From Granulicella sp. (GTDB lineage Bacteria > Acidobacteriota > Terriglobia > Terriglobales > Acidobacteriaceae), in NCBI GenBank assembly GCA_027335345.1, contig DAHWOF010000208.1:1-44200 (forward strand): DNA of 44,200 bases. The letters run 5' to 3'. This document shows positions 7,205 to 17,627 of this stretch, one piece after another. The notes beneath the pieces were generated by a model, which ran no database searches, was not told the DNA's origin, and was given only the letters and a program-made list of their open reading frames with translations. The translations under genes were made by a program, and so were the position numbers. Every line of letters begins with the position of its first letter. Position 1 is the stretch's first letter.

Positions 7205-9382
7205 ATGAATGTGTTTCGCATGCACAATCCAGCCCTGCCGCGCGGCAAGGCCATTCGCCTCCTGCTCCGCATGGCTCGCTTCGCTCCTGTTTTGGCGTGC
7301 CTCACGCTTCCCCTCGTCGGCTCGGCGCAGACCTCCTCGGCTGCGTCGCCGTCCAACAGCGCGCCCGCTCAAAGCAAATCTGCCCACCAGGCTCCTGCCA
7401 GCGATCACCTTGCGCCGGCCTTCGATCTCTCTTCTATGAACACCGCCGCAGACCCCTGCAACGACTTCTACAAATTTGCCTGCGGCAACTATGCGGCCCA
7501 CCATCCCATCCCCTCTGACCAGCCTGCGGTCAATCAGTTTGAAACGCTCTACAACGTGACGACCCGGGAACTGAATGGGATCCTCAAGCAGTATGCCGCC
7601 GCTGGTTCATCCCGCACCCCCAACCAGCAGAAGATCGGCGACTATTATGCGGCCTGCATGAACACCAGCCGCATCGATAGCCTGGGCCTAACTCCCTTGC
7701 AGCCTCTGCTGCATCAGATTGACGCCGTTACGCGGCCTACTCTTCTCTCGCTGGCAGGCGAACTTCATCGCATGGGCGTGAATGTCTTCTTCGAATTCGG
7801 CGAAGAGCAGGACTATAAGGACTCCAGCAAGCAGGTTGCCCTGGCAGATCAGGGAGGCCTCGGCCTGCCCGAACGCGACTATTACACCCGTACCGGACCC
7901 AAGGACAAGCAGATCCGCGACGAATACGTCCAGTTCGTAGCCAAAATGCTCACGCTCTCCGGCGAGGCTCCGGCTGAAGCCCAGAGCGACGCCAACCACA
8001 TCCTGGCCTTTGAGACCCGGCTCGCACTCGCCTCGCTCACCGACACCCAGCGCCGCGACCCGGAGACGATCTACCATCCCCAATCCCTTACGACCTTTGA
8101 AGGCAGCGTTGCTCCCCTGAACTTCACCTCGTTCCTCACGGCCGATCGGGTCCCGGCCATTACCTCTCTGGTGAACGCCAGTCCTGCGTTCTTCCCGGCC
8201 ATGGCAACCGCCATCCAGAGTACGGATCTCGCCACACTGCAGGCTTATATCCGCTTTCATCTTCTCAGCACCTTCGCCAGCGAACTGCCCCAATCGTTCG
8301 ATGCCGAGAACTTTCACTTCTATGGCACCGAACTGGAGGGCGTACCCACCGAGCGCCCACGCTGGAAGCGCTGTACCTCAGCCGTAGACGGATCCCTCGG
8401 TGAGGCACTCGGCCAGGTCTATGTGGAACACTACTTTGCCGGCGACAGCAAGCAGAAGACCCTCCAGATGGTGCATGACATCGAAGCCGCCATGGATCAG
8501 GACATCGACACCCTGAGCTGGATGAGCCCGGCGACCAAGCTCCGCGCCAAGCAGAAGCTTCGCGCCATTACGGACAAGATCGGTTATCCCGACAAGTGGC
8601 GCGACTACAGCAAGCTCCAGGTCTCGCCGACGGACGCCTTGGGCAACGCGGAGCGCGCCCGTGAATTCGAAAATGCCCGGCAACTGAACAAGATCGGCAA
8701 GCCCGTGGACAAGAACGAGTGGGATATGACTCCACCCACCATCAACGCCTATTATGACCCAAGTATGAATGACATCAACTTTCCAGCCGGTATCCTGCAG
8801 CCGCCGTTCTACGATCCCCACGCCGGTCTGGCCGTGAACTATGGTCACATCGGAGCGGTGATTGGCCATGAGCTCACGCATGGCTTTGACGATGAAGGCA
8901 GAAAGTTCGACGCCAACGGAAACCTCTCCAACTGGTGGACGGCTGCCGACCTTTCCGGATTCGAGCAGCGTACCGGCTGTCTGGTCCATGAGTACGGAAG
9001 TTTCGTCGCCGTTCCCGGAGCTACCCCCAAGGACAACGTCATGGTCAACGGCAAACTCACCCTGGGAGAGAACACAGCCGACAACGGAGGTCTGGTTCTG
9101 GCCTTTATCGCCTATCTCAACCGCGCCCGTCAGGACGGCATCGACACGCAGAAGAAGGTGAATGGCTACACGGGTCCACAGCGCTTCTATATCGCCTTTG
9201 CCCAGAACTGGTGTGAGAACGTCCGACCTGCTGCGGTTCGCGAGCAGGTTCTCACTGATCCCCACTCACCCGCCCACTTCCGCGCCAATGGCGCCATCGT
9301 CAATCAGCCCGGCTTCGCCTCCGCCTTTGGCTGCAAGAAGGGTTCGCCGATGGTTCCGGTCAATAATTGCCGGGTCTGGTAA
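7205..9382 (+). CDS. Exported M13-family (neprilysin-like) zinc metallopeptidase
   Basis: A 725-residue peptidase of the M13 (neprilysin/PepO) family. The zinc motif HExxH appears in GAVIGHELTHGFDDEG near residue 555, and the third ligand is in GENTADNGG near 621. The N-terminal peptidase_M13 region begins with the hallmark DPCNDFYKFACGNY. The C-terminus keeps the family motifs WCENVRP, SPAHFRANG and PGFASAFGC. A signal peptide (basic start, hydrophobic VLACLTLPLVGSAQ) and an Ala/Ser-rich linker indicate export to the periplasm or beyond. The ORF track starts at 6983, but ATG at 7205 has GGAG about 8 nt upstream and begins the signal peptide. It probably degrades oligopeptides. Transcribed alone or with the following transporter. 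Confidence 0.93.
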   Translation: MNVFRMHNPALPRGKAIRLLLRMARFAPVLACLTLPLVGSAQTSSAASPSNSAPAQSKSAHQAPASDHLAPAFDLSSMNTAADPCNDFYKFACGNYAAHHPIPSDQPAVNQFETLYNVTTRELNGILKQYAAAGSSRTPNQQKIGDYYAACMNTSRIDSLGLTPLQPLLHQIDAVTRPTLLSLAGELHRMGVNVFFEFGEEQDYKDSSKQVALADQGGLGLPERDYYTRTGPKDKQIRDEYVQFVAKMLTLSGEAPAEAQSDANHILAFETRLALASLTDTQRRDPETIYHPQSLTTFEGSVAPLNFTSFLTADRVPAITSLVNASPAFFPAMATAIQSTDLATLQAYIRFHLLSTFASELPQSFDAENFHFYGTELEGVPTERPRWKRCTSAVDGSLGEALGQVYVEHYFAGDSKQKTLQMVHDIEAAMDQDIDTLSWMSPATKLRAKQKLRAITDKIGYPDKWRDYSKLQVSPTDALGNAERAREFENARQLNKIGKPVDKNEWDMTPPTINAYYDPSMNDINFPAGILQPPFYDPHAGLAVNYGHIGAVIGHELTHGFDDEGRKFDANGNLSNWWTAADLSGFEQRTGCLVHEYGSFVAVPGATPKDNVMVNGKLTLGENTADNGGLVLAFIAYLNRARQDGIDTQKKVNGYTGPQRFYIAFAQNWCENVRPAAVREQVLTDPHSPAHFRANGAIVNQPGFASAFGCKKGSPMVPVNNCRVW

Positions 9383-9392
9383 CCGGGTAGAT

Positions 9393-9445
9393 GGACAGGC
9401 ATGCGCAGAGGGAAGCGACAGCCTCTGCGCATGCCCGGATTGTCC
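9393..9445. other. Large perfect hairpin between the M13 peptidase and EamA genes
   Basis: GGCATGCGCAGAGG (9398-9411) is exactly complementary to CCTCTGCGCATGCC (9422-9435), a 14-bp stem with a 10-nt loop. Beyond a 5-nt bulge, GGACA (9393-9397) pairs with TGTCC (9441-9445). It starts 11 nt after the peptidase stop. No T-run follows on either strand, so it is not a classical terminator. It may be a U-tail-less terminator, an mRNA 3' stabiliser or a REP-like element. Confidence 0.8.
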
Positions 9446-9475
9446 TCCAGAGCAGCAAGGAAGCTTGATGCGAAA

Positions 9476-10426
9476 ATGGGACCTGTGTCCTCCCTCGGAA
9501 AGCATCGCGCTCTCGGCTTCCTGGCTGCATTTTTCGCCAGTTGCTTCTGGGGTTGCGGCTTTTTCTTCGGCAAGATCGCGCTGGGTGAGATGAACGTCGG
9601 CGCCATGGTCTTCTACCGCTTCGCTTTCGCGACTCTCGGCCTTCTGCCCCTTCTGCTCTCCCACCGCCCGCGCTTCAACGCGGCCGAATGGCGCATGCTG
9701 CTGTTTGCGGCCTTTCTTGGGGTTCCGCTTCAATTTCTCATCCAGTTCAAGGGCCTCTCGCTCACCACCGTCTCGCACGCAGCGCTCATGGTGGGCGCCA
9801 TGCCGGTGATCCTCGCTGTAGGCGCTACACTCTTTGCCAGGGAGCGCCTCAGTGGAGCCGGCTGGGCGGCTCTGGCGGCTTCTACTCTGGGCGCAACACT
9901 CGTCGCCTTGGGTGGATCCCATTCGCAGGGATCCACCGGCCCGGCTCATCTGGCTGGCGCTGGTCCTACGTTGGGCGGCGACCTCATGGTGCTCCTCTCT
10001 CTCTTGATTGCCCTTTTCTGGATCCTCTTCAACAAACGCCTGATGGAACAGCATAGCCATTTGGTCGTTACCGCCTATGGCATCGCTGTGGGCGCTCTCA
10101 TGCTTGTTTTGTACGTGCCCGTGGCCTACGGAGCGCCGCCGTTGCACGGCGTCTCGCTCAAAGCCTGGACCGCGCTGGCCGCCAGCGGCCTGCTCTGTAC
10201 TGCCGCCACCACTCTGCTCTGGAACTGGGGCATGACCCAGGTTCCGGCATCGCAAGCCGGCGTCTTGCTCAATATGGAGCCTCTGATCGGATCTCTTCTG
10301 GGCGTCTTCGTTCTCCACGAGCATCTGGGTTCTTTCGCGTGGCTGGGCGGAGCCTTGATTCTCTCCGCAGCCTTCACCCTCACCCTCCGTACCAACACGC
10401 CGTTGGAAGACCCCGCGATGGTCTGA
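9476..10426 (+). CDS. EamA/DMT-superfamily transporter
   Basis: A 316-residue member of the drug/metabolite transporter superfamily with ten predicted membrane helices in two EamA repeats. The first repeat begins ALGFLAAFFASCFWGCGFFFGK and contains SLTTVSHAALMVGAMPVILAV; the second contains PASQAGVLLNMEPLIGSLLGVFVLHEHL. Such proteins export amino acids or metabolites or are drug pumps; the substrate is unknown. ATG at 9476 is chosen because the upstream in-frame part lies in the intergenic hairpin and is not membrane-like; ATG at 9431 is the alternative. The partial gene at the right edge belongs to the same superfamily. It converges with the DedA-like gene, 37 bp away. Confidence 0.85.
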   Translation: MGPVSSLGKHRALGFLAAFFASCFWGCGFFFGKIALGEMNVGAMVFYRFAFATLGLLPLLLSHRPRFNAAEWRMLLFAAFLGVPLQFLIQFKGLSLTTVSHAALMVGAMPVILAVGATLFARERLSGAGWAALAASTLGATLVALGGSHSQGSTGPAHLAGAGPTLGGDLMVLLSLLIALFWILFNKRLMEQHSHLVVTAYGIAVGALMLVLYVPVAYGAPPLHGVSLKAWTALAASGLLCTAATTLLWNWGMTQVPASQAGVLLNMEPLIGSLLGVFVLHEHLGSFAWLGGALILSAAFTLTLRTNTPLEDPAMV

Positions 10427-10463
10427 TGGGGCATTCGTTCTGCCCCGAAGGAGCGCCTTGCGC

Positions 10464-11195
10464 TTACTTGGAAAGCGCCTTTGCAGAGGGCGGCTGCGGA
10501 GGGGAGCGGAACTCGCGCGCGGCGCGGTAGAGCTTCCAAAGGGCGAAGATCAGGGAGATCCCCAGCATGGTCCAGACGGCGGCCAGGATGGAGTCGGCCC
10601 ATCGGTCGTTGAAACGCGACCATAGGTGGAGGACATGGCTCCCGTAGCGGACCCCCAGCCAGGCTGCGATTCCGTGACGAAGAAGGCGGCTCAGGGTGAA
10701 GGACCACATGAACTCCCGGCGGGACATGTGGACCGCTCCGGCGGCCAGAATGAAGGGCCAGAGCGGCATGGGCGGAGGAAGGATGGCGGGCAGCGCGACG
10801 GTGAGGATCGGATGGCTCTCCATCCAGAACGTAATTCTGCTGAGCGTTTGCGGGGAGATGTGTTTGCGGAGGAACGCCATGCCTCCCACCGAGCCCGCGG
10901 TGTGAGAGATAAGACCGCCGGTCGCCGAGCCGAGCGTAGCGATGGCGACCACAAAGAACGGGTTCATATGGGTGGCGGCGTACAGGATGACCAGAATGTC
11001 AGCCACGCCCGGCACCGGCAGTGGGACAAAGGTGCTGTTGACCACCGCGATCAGGAAGAGCCCGGCCAGGCCCAGGCTGGAGAAGAAGTTCAGGGTTGCG
11101 CCGCGATGGAAGGATCCGTTTGCGATCTGCACAGCCCCGGCTGCGGTGTGGGAGAGAGCCAGGAAGGCCGCCAAGGATGAAAGATGCGCGTGCAT
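10464..11195 (-). CDS. DedA/VTT-like membrane protein (YqaA type)
   Basis: A 243-residue membrane protein of the VTT (SNARE-associated, DedA/YqaA-like) family. Such proteins are now linked to lipid scrambling and undecaprenyl-phosphate recycling, which is family knowledge not shown here. Visible signatures are [18 protein letters not shown], a [17 protein letters not shown] loop, and the amphipathic [23 protein letters not shown] segment that corresponds to the conserved F..R..R..... loop of DedA proteins. Four or five hydrophobic segments follow the pattern. ATG at 11195 begins a likely N-terminal signal or first helix. A TATAAG box on the minus strand about 16 nt upstream of the ATG may be its -10 element. 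It is divergent from alaS. Confidence 0.75.
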   Translation of the reverse strand: MHAHLSSLAAFLALSHTAAGAVQIANGSFHRGATLNFFSSLGLAGLFLIAVVNSTFVPLPVPGVADILVILYAATHMNPFFVVAIATLGSATGGLISHTAGSVGGMAFLRKHISPQTLSRITFWMESHPILTVALPAILPPPMPLWPFILAAGAVHMSRREFMWSFTLSRLLRHGIAAWLGVRYGSHVLHLWSRFNDRWADSILAAVWTMLGISLIFALWKLYRAAREFRSPPQPPSAKALSK

Positions 11196-11462
11196 GCCGG
11201 TATCTATGTCCTTATAGCATCTTCAGTGTGGAAGAAGTCTGCCTCCGCAAGCTCCATGATCGGTTTCTCCAACGTCTGCGGGTCAAGAAGGCCGTTCTGC
11301 TTGGGTGGACGGAACGATCGGCTGCGTACTCGATGCGGAATCTCCAACTTTGAAGATGCTACTGCTGGGGCGATGGGCAATTGGAAGGAAGTTTTGCGCG
11401 GTCGCGGTTGCTCCCGGCAGGCTAAAAGGACGGCGCAGCGCACTGATAAACTTGAAACGTCT

Positions 11463-14264
11463 ATGCGCAACCTTTCAGGGAATCAGATTCGGGAAGACTT
11501 TTTGAGGTTTTTTGAGAGCAAGGGTCACCGCAGGGTGCATTCGTCCTCCCTGGTGCCAGCCAACGACCCCACTCTTCTGTTTACCAACGCGGGGATGAAT
11601 CAGTTCAAGGACGTCTTCCTGGGGGCGGAGACGCGGCCGTACCTGCGGGCTGCCAGCAGCCAGAAGTGCGTGCGAGCGGGCGGCAAGCATAATGACCTGG
11701 AGAACGTTGGGTTCACGCGGCGCCACCATACCTTCTTTGAAATGCTGGGCAACTTCAGCTTCGGAGATTACTTCAAGAAGGATGCCATCGCCTTTGCCTG
11801 GGAGTTGCTGACCAGTCCCGAGTGGTTTGGGATCGACAAGGACCGGCTCTATGTAACCATCTTTGAGGGGGTGGGAGAAGGCCCGGCTGCGGTGCCTCGC
11901 GACGACGAGGCAGAACGGCTTTGGATGGAGGTAGGAGTCCCCAGGGAGCGCATCTTCGCCAAGGGGATGAAGGACAACTTTTGGCAGATGGGCGATACCG
12001 GACCCTGTGGTCCCTGCTCGGAAATCTTCTTCGATCTCGGACGGGAGGCCAGCGAGACCGGCGACGATCTTCCGTTTCCGGACGACGACCAGCGGTACAT
12101 GGAGATCTGGAATCTGGTCTTCATGCAGTTTGACCGCAGCAGCGACGGAGTCCTGACACCCCTGCCCAAGCCTTCGATCGATACCGGAATGGGACTGGAG
12201 CGGGTGGCATGCGTGTTGCAAGGGAAGTTGAGCAACTACGAGAGCGATCTGTTTACGCCACTGATTTGGAGAGCGGCGGAACTGGTGGACTTTCGCGGAG
12301 AGGATCTGAGCAGCGACCGTATCGACGAACTGGCCATCAGCGATCAGAAGGAAGCTGCATCCTTGCGCATCATCGCTGACCACGCACGGGCCGCTACCTT
12401 CCTGATCTCCGATGGTGTGCTGCCCAGCAATGACGGAAGAGGGTATGTGCTGCGCAAGATTCTGCGCCGCGCTATTCGGCATGGTCGGCTGCTGGGGCAG
12501 GAGAAGCCATTTCTGCATGAGATGGTAGGTGCGGTTCGAGAACAGATGCAGGCCGCCTATCCGGAGCTGCGGGAGAGCGCCGAGCGAGTCGCCAAGGTGC
12601 TGCTGGCCGAAGAGGAGCAGTTCGCGAGAGTGATGGAGGTCGGCTCGGCACAATTGGATCAACTCATCGCCCTGAAAAAGCGCGGCTCCGAGGGGCTGTC
12701 CGCGGGGAACGGAGGCGCTTCGACAGAGCAGAAAACTGACACAGGGCCGCGTATTGAGGGACGCGAGGCATTTCACCTGTACGAGACCTTCGGCCTGCCG
12801 CTGGATTTCATGGTGGATGCAGCCAGAGATGCCGGCCTGGGTTTTGATGCCGCCGGCTTTGACCTGGCCAAGGAGGAGGAGCAGGCGCGTGCGCGCGCCT
12901 CCTGGAAGGGCGGATCGCAGAAGTCAGCGGCGCCGGTATACCGTGAGCTGCCCAAGACGGAGTTCGAGGGTTACACTTCGCTGCGGGTAGAGGGCGCCAA
13001 GGTGCTGGCGCTGGTGAAGGATGGCGTGGGTGTTCCCGTGTTTCAACCCGGCGAAGCGGGTGAGGCGGTCCTGGATGCCACCAGCTTCTACGCCGACTCC
13101 GGCGGACAGGTGGGGGATGTGGGCTGGTTTTACTCGATCGACCACCAGTCTCTGGTCGCCGAGGTGATCGGATGCCGGAAGCCGGTGCAGGGCGTGTTTG
13201 CTCACCAGGTGGTGGCGAAGCAAACCCTGGCGGTGGGCGATACCGTGGATGTAGTGGTGGACGCGGCTGTGCGGGAGGCGGTGATGCGCAATCACACGGG
13301 GACGCACCTGCTGCATGCGGCTTTGCGCCAGGTTTTGGGCCCCCATGTGAAGCAGGCCGGTTCGCTGAATGACCGCTTCCGCCTGCGCTTTGACTTTAGT
13401 CACTTTGCCAGCGTGGCCCCGCAGGAGATCGAGGAGATTGAGAGCATTGTCAACGCCCAGGTGCTTAAGAACACTGTTGTGGAGACGCTGGTGGATGTGC
13501 CCATCGATGTAGCGGTGCATGAGCTGGGCGCGATGGCGCTGTTTGGCGAAAAATATGGGGATAAGGTGCGAGTGGTCAAGATTGGCGATTTCTCCACCGA
13601 GTTGTGCGGAGGGACGCATGCCGCGGCGACGGGGGAGATCGGACTGCTGAAGCTGCTAGGGGAAGGGGCTGTAGCCAGTGGTGTGCGCCGGGTTGAGGCC
13701 GTGACCGGCATGGAAGCGCTCGCGACCTTTAGGAGGGATGCGGATGTGGCCCGCGCGGCGGGTCAGTTTGTAGGGGGAAGCGAGGTGAGCGGAGATGCCC
13801 TGCGCTCCAGAGTCACTGCCCTGGACGAAGAGATCAAGCAGCTGCGCCGCGAGTTGGAGGCGTTGCGGTTGAAGTCAGCCAGCGCGGCTACGGCCGATGC
13901 GGTGGCCGCGGCGGTGGAGGTGAAGGGCGTCAAGGTGCTTGCCCAGAGGGTCGATGTACTCGGATCTTCTCCGGAGGCCAAGTCGCAGATGCGGAATCTG
14001 GTGGATGAGCTGCGCGGAAAGCTGGGTAGTGGTGTGGTGGTGCTGGGCGCAGCTTCGGCGGACGGCCGAGTGAATCTGATCGTTGGGGTCAGCAAGGACC
14101 TGACCGCGCGGGTCCATGCAGGCAAAATTGTGGGTGCGATCGCGGCGAAGGTAGGAGGCAAGGGGGGTGGCAGGCCGGATCTTGCCGAGGCTGGCGGTAG
14201 CGACGCCGCCGGCTTGGACGCGGCTCTCGCCGGAGCCCAAAGCATCATCGCGGAGATGCTTTAG
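11463..14264 (+). CDS. alaS: Alanine-tRNA ligase
   Basis: A 933-residue alanyl-tRNA synthetase, class IIc, which charges tRNA-Ala and edits mischarged Ser/Gly. The catalytic domain opens [14 protein letters not shown] with motif 1 [17 protein letters not shown], followed by [16 protein letters not shown] and [18 protein letters not shown]. The editing domain has [16 protein letters not shown] and the distal zinc motif [15 protein letters not shown]-terminal coiled coil and the DHHA1 domain ([14 protein letters not shown]) complete it. The length is slightly above the usual ~880, with a small Gly/Ser/Thr-rich insert near residue 415. ATG at 11463 starts [13 protein letters not shown], as in the family; the track start at 11184 is spurious. 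No T-box leader is visible. Confidence 0.97.
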   Translation: MRNLSGNQIREDFLRFFESKGHRRVHSSSLVPANDPTLLFTNAGMNQFKDVFLGAETRPYLRAASSQKCVRAGGKHNDLENVGFTRRHHTFFEMLGNFSFGDYFKKDAIAFAWELLTSPEWFGIDKDRLYVTIFEGVGEGPAAVPRDDEAERLWMEVGVPRERIFAKGMKDNFWQMGDTGPCGPCSEIFFDLGREASETGDDLPFPDDDQRYMEIWNLVFMQFDRSSDGVLTPLPKPSIDTGMGLERVACVLQGKLSNYESDLFTPLIWRAAELVDFRGEDLSSDRIDELAISDQKEAASLRIIADHARAATFLISDGVLPSNDGRGYVLRKILRRAIRHGRLLGQEKPFLHEMVGAVREQMQAAYPELRESAERVAKVLLAEEEQFARVMEVGSAQLDQLIALKKRGSEGLSAGNGGASTEQKTDTGPRIEGREAFHLYETFGLPLDFMVDAARDAGLGFDAAGFDLAKEEEQARARASWKGGSQKSAAPVYRELPKTEFEGYTSLRVEGAKVLALVKDGVGVPVFQPGEAGEAVLDATSFYADSGGQVGDVGWFYSIDHQSLVAEVIGCRKPVQGVFAHQVVAKQTLAVGDTVDVVVDAAVREAVMRNHTGTHLLHAALRQVLGPHVKQAGSLNDRFRLRFDFSHFASVAPQEIEEIESIVNAQVLKNTVVETLVDVPIDVAVHELGAMALFGEKYGDKVRVVKIGDFSTELCGGTHAAATGEIGLLKLLGEGAVASGVRRVEAVTGMEALATFRRDADVARAAGQFVGGSEVSGDALRSRVTALDEEIKQLRRELEALRLKSASAATADAVAAAVEVKGVKVLAQRVDVLGSSPEAKSQMRNLVDELRGKLGSGVVVLGAASADGRVNLIVGVSKDLTARVHAGKIVGAIAAKVGGKGGGRPDLAEAGGSDAAGLDAALAGAQSIIAEML

Positions 14265-14273
14265 AAGCCGGCG

Positions 14274-14292
14274 GCGTCGAGGTATTCGACGC
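14274..14292. other. Hairpin after alaS
   Basis: GCGTCGA-ggtat-TCGACGC is a perfect 7-bp stem starting 10 nt after the alaS stop. No T-run follows. It is one of several GC-rich 3' hairpins of this kind in the window. Confidence 0.5.
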
Positions 14293-14338
14293 GGTACCTC
14301 CGCGGGATTCACAAGCCCGGGTAGCGCTGCCGGAACCG

Positions 14339-14344
14339 TACACT
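14339..14344 (+). promoter_or_regulatory. TACACT box 7 nt before the amidase start codon
   Basis: TACACT ends 7 nt before ATG 14352, the right distance for a -10 element of a leaderless or near-leaderless mRNA. The same hexamer lies 9 nt before dgt and 7 nt before the ORF at 40358. No clear -35 was seen. Confidence 0.35.
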
Positions 14345-14351
14345 TGAAGGC

Positions 14352-16790
14352 ATGGATCCCCTGCAGAGCGGTCAAATCCATGCTGTAGAGGGGCGTTCGG
14401 GCCGCATTGTGTGGGGCGCCCTGGCCGTCCTCGGGTTGTCGATGGGAACTCTGGGCGCGTCACGAAGCCTGGCTGCCGTCGGATCTGCCGTGCGTTCTAC
14501 CGCCGAAAGCACCGAGGGACGGCCGGCTTCGGCATGGAAACAAGCGCTGCTGGCCCGGCGGAAGTTTGAATCCGAACCAGACGGGATGCACACTCGACAG
14601 GCCTATGAGCATGTGATGAATCAGTTTCGCGTGATCTATCGCGACAACCCTGGGGATGAGCATGCGGCTGCGGCGGTGGAACAGGTGGCCGAACTGTTTG
14701 TCGAACGAGGACGCGAGCTGGACGATAGGAAGAGCATCGCTGCCGCGGTCGGGCAGTATGAGTATCTGGCCAAGGCCTATCCTGCGGACAGGCTGGCTCC
14801 GGTGGCTCTGGAGAAGGCGCTCGAGTTATTGGGATCGGGAGCTGTGCAGGGGCTGGGCAGCGGTCAAGCGACGGATCAGGAGGCGGGCAAGATTCGCGCC
14901 GAGCTGGCCGAGGATTATCCGCAGGCGCTGCGCGATGCCCAGGTGAAACCTGGCCAGGAAAAGCCGGTGGCAGTAAAGAAAGTTGCTGGCAATCGAACGG
15001 CCTCTTCCGGGCTCGATCAGGCCAGTCCCGAGACGATCTCCGCCGCCCCGGCTGCTGCCGGAGCGGTCGCTGCGACGGCGCTGCCAGAAGCCGTGAGCGT
15101 AGACCGAACTCTACCCGACAAGCCGCAGCCAGGGGCCGAGCCTAGCCGAGGTCCGCTCTCCGTCGTCACCGGGATCAGGCACTGGTCTACGGCCAGCTAT
15201 ACCCGGGTGGCGATCGATCTCTCTGTAGCGCCGGGCCGGGTAGTGAAGTATGAGGCGGCGCGGGTGGAGCATCCAGACAGGATCTTCTTTGACCTTGAAG
15301 ACGCGCGCCTGGGCGACGGGTTGGCGGGCAAGAGTTTCCCTGTGACCGATGATGGGTTTCTCAAACGGGTTCGAGTAGCGCAGTTCAAGAACAACGTCAC
15401 CCGAGTCGTGCTGGACGTTCATCAAGTGACGGAGTATTCGGCGTTTTGCCTGCCCAATCCCTACCGATTGATCATCGATATCCACGGTGACCCGGGTCGC
15501 CGGCAGGCCATGCAGAGGGCGAGTCCGAACGGGGTCGTGGGGGCAAATCCGCCAGCGGCGGAGCAGACGGCAGAGAGTCCAGCGCCGGATGCTCGACATG
15601 CGATTGCCTCGGAAGAACCAGGCAGTGCCCAGCCGGTAGAGATATCCAGCCTTCCAGCCATGCCGGTGACGGATGGGAGAGCGAGCTTTGGACTGCCGCT
15701 ACGGGCTTCAAACGGTGCAGGGAAGAGCGAGCCCGAGGCTTCGCCGCGGGCCGTGCCGGCATCGCTGCATCGCGCCGCCAAACCGGCGGCGAATCGTTCT
15801 ACTTCGACCGACAACGTGGCAGTGAACGAAGCCGAAGTTGCCGAGGTGAGCCGTCAGCCTGGGATCGTGGAGGCTACGCGCCGGCCTACCTCGAAGCCGA
15901 TTGCCGAGACCAACCGCAAGCTGGCGCCCCAGGCACAACCGGCCCCATGGCTCGGCCGGGGGGTAGCGCCTGCGGCTGAGGGAGCAGTGACCACAACCGT
16001 GTTGCATGGAGCGCCTGCTCCGGTACCGCCGCCTACCAGCGACGGAGAGACCTCGCTGATGCGCACCCTGGGATTGAAGATCGACCGCATTGTGATCGAT
16101 GCAGGCCATGGTGGGCACGACTCCGGCACGCTGGGCGTGGGTGGCATCGAAGAGAAAAATGTGGTGCTGGATGTCGCGCTGCGGCTGGGCAAGCTGCTGC
16201 ATGACCGGCTGGGAGCCGATGTGGTTTACACCCGCGACGACGATACCTTTGTGCCGCTGGAGACACGAACCGCCATCGCCAACAAGGCGCAGGCGGACCT
16301 GTTTGTCAGCGTACATGCTAACAGTTCGCAAGACCCGAATGTGCACGGGGTGGAGGTGTACTATCTGAACTTCACTACCGATCCAGAGGCGATGAAGGTG
16401 GCGGCGCGCGAGAATGCCGTCTCCACCGAGAGCGTGCATGATCTCAGCGATCTGGTGAAGAAGATTGCTCTCCAGGACAAGATTGACGAGAGCAGAGAGC
16501 TGGCGGCGGATGTGGATCAGTCGCTGTATGCCGGCCAGCGCCACGGAAACCCTGGACTGAAGAACAGAGGAGTCAAGAAGGCGCCTTTCGTCGTGCTTAT
16601 CGGGGCGAATATGCCGTCGATCCTGGCGGAGATCGGTTTTGTGACCAATCCCAGGACCGCCGCCGAGCTAGAGACTCCGCAGTATCGAGAGCGGGTAGCC
16701 GAAAGTTTATATCGTGGAATTGCGCGCTATGCCGAGGGCGTCAACGGCGTTCGGCCGCGAGTGGAGACTGAGGAGCGGGCAGCGAGATAG
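14352..16790 (+). CDS. AMIN / Amidase_3 N-acetylmuramoyl-L-alanine amidase with N-terminal extension
   Basis: An 812-residue cell-wall amidase that should cleave the bond between N-acetylmuramic acid and L-Ala in peptidoglycan during septum splitting. Order: a membrane anchor or signal near residues 20-40 (IVWGALAVLGLSMGTLGA), a helical, TPR-like region (about 60-190), an AMIN domain near 270-380 (YTRVAIDLSVAPGRVVKYE ... RLIIDIHG) that targets the septum or pole, a long Ala/Pro-rich linker, and Amidase_3 from about 575. Zinc ligands and catalytic Glu are visible in DAGHGGHDSG, EEKNVVLD, SVHANSS and ILAEIGFVTN. Typical AmiC is about 420 residues; the excess is the N-terminal helical region and the linker. 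The promoter may be the TACACT box, with only a weak GAAGG near the ATG. Confidence 0.92.
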   Translation: MDPLQSGQIHAVEGRSGRIVWGALAVLGLSMGTLGASRSLAAVGSAVRSTAESTEGRPASAWKQALLARRKFESEPDGMHTRQAYEHVMNQFRVIYRDNPGDEHAAAAVEQVAELFVERGRELDDRKSIAAAVGQYEYLAKAYPADRLAPVALEKALELLGSGAVQGLGSGQATDQEAGKIRAELAEDYPQALRDAQVKPGQEKPVAVKKVAGNRTASSGLDQASPETISAAPAAAGAVAATALPEAVSVDRTLPDKPQPGAEPSRGPLSVVTGIRHWSTASYTRVAIDLSVAPGRVVKYEAARVEHPDRIFFDLEDARLGDGLAGKSFPVTDDGFLKRVRVAQFKNNVTRVVLDVHQVTEYSAFCLPNPYRLIIDIHGDPGRRQAMQRASPNGVVGANPPAAEQTAESPAPDARHAIASEEPGSAQPVEISSLPAMPVTDGRASFGLPLRASNGAGKSEPEASPRAVPASLHRAAKPAANRSTSTDNVAVNEAEVAEVSRQPGIVEATRRPTSKPIAETNRKLAPQAQPAPWLGRGVAPAAEGAVTTTVLHGAPAPVPPPTSDGETSLMRTLGLKIDRIVIDAGHGGHDSGTLGVGGIEEKNVVLDVALRLGKLLHDRLGADVVYTRDDDTFVPLETRTAIANKAQADLFVSVHANSSQDPNVHGVEVYYLNFTTDPEAMKVAARENAVSTESVHDLSDLVKKIALQDKIDESRELAADVDQSLYAGQRHGNPGLKNRGVKKAPFVVLIGANMPSILAEIGFVTNPRTAAELETPQYRERVAESLYRGIARYAEGVNGVRPRVETEERAAR

Positions 16791-17183
16791 CACCCTTTCC
16801 GAGATCCCTGGCTTCGCCGGAACTTCAAAGCGTGCCGGTTTGGCGGAAGGGCTGCTTCTTCGCACGGACGCAGCGACAGCACTCATCATCGACCGTGCTC
16901 CTGCTCGCTATAACTTTTTCGGTGCAGGTGTAGTGGGGCGCCTCGACCTCGATGGGCGTCATCTCGAATGAAAACGCCACTGCAAGCCCTCTTCTGGGCG
17001 CCCAACAATACCGCAAATGCTATAGACGGCTGAGTTCCTTATCGTTCGAACTGGCAGCGATGGCGCTTATAGCCTTCTCCGTTTGGCCAGCTCTCTGGAA
17101 GCGGGCCTGATGGGCATTTTCATCAAGGGAAAACGCCCATTGGGGTCGATGGCATTGGGCGACCCTTGCATGGGTAAGAAGCG
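16791..17183. other. 393-bp intergenic region, amidase / VOC gene (convergent)
   Basis: No supported gene; the two short ORFs have random-looking translations. It lies between converging gene ends. A hairpin at 17110-17140 is listed separately. TATAACTTTTTC near 16910 is AT-rich but has no gene to drive. Confidence 0.4.
17110..17140. other. Hairpin downstream of the VOC gene
   Basis: ATGGGC-a-TTTTC (17110-17121) pairs with GAAAA-c-GCCCAT (17129-17140), 11 bp with one mismatch and a 7-nt loop. It lies 44 nt past the VOC stop on the minus strand and may end that transcript. No T-run follows. Confidence 0.5.
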
Positions 17184-17627
17184 TTAGCGGGCAAAGAGCT
17201 GAGAGAGATTCGCAAAGGATTTGAACTCAAGGGCGTTGCCGGCCGGATCCAGGAAGAACATCGTGGATTGCTCCCCAACCTGGCCTTCAAACCGGGTGTA
17301 GGGCTCAATCACAAACGGGATCTTCGCTGCGCGCACGCGGGCGGCCAAATCCTTCCACTCTGAGGGCGAGAGCACGACGCCGAAGTGGGGGATCGGAACC
17401 TGATGGCCGTCGACCACATTGCCATGAGTGGGCTTCGTGGCATCTGCGGCGCCGCCGGTTGTCAGCGCAGCCGAGGGGCGAAGATGGGCGACAATCTGAT
17501 GGCCATAGAGGTTGAAATCAATCCACTCGTCGGTGCTTCGTCCCTCGGGGCAGCCCAGGATCGTTCCGTAAAAATTGCGGGCTGCCTGCAGATCGTCGAC
17601 CGGGAAAGCGATGTGAAAAGGTTGCAT
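17184..17627 (-). CDS. VOC-family (glyoxalase-like) protein
   Basis: A 147-residue protein of the vicinal oxygen chelate superfamily, which includes glyoxalase I, dioxygenases and fosfomycin-resistance enzymes. The beta-alpha-beta start [23 protein letters not shown] contains the usual first metal ligand (His 4), IPHFGVVL in the second half carries another, and [15 protein letters not shown] gives the C-terminal Glu ligand. All three ligands therefore look present, so a metal-dependent activity is possible, but the substrate is unknown. No Shine-Dalgarno sequence is evident before ATG 17627. It stands alone between a hairpin on each side. Confidence 0.82.
   Translation of the reverse strand: MQPFHIAFPVDDLQAARNFYGTILGCPEGRSTDEWIDFNLYGHQIVAHLRPSAALTTGGAADATKPTHGNVVDGHQVPIPHFGVVLSPSEWKDLAARVRAAKIPFVIEPYTRFEGQVGEQSTMFFLDPAGNALEFKSFANLSQLFAR

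Noticed and set aside
11475-12776. 433-residue minus-strand ORF inside alaS
   Set aside because: Antisense shadow; alaS motifs are complete on the plus strand.
17041-17056. CGTTCGAACTGG as a possible tRNA T-loop
   Set aside because: The surrounding bases do not fold into acceptor, D or anticodon arms.
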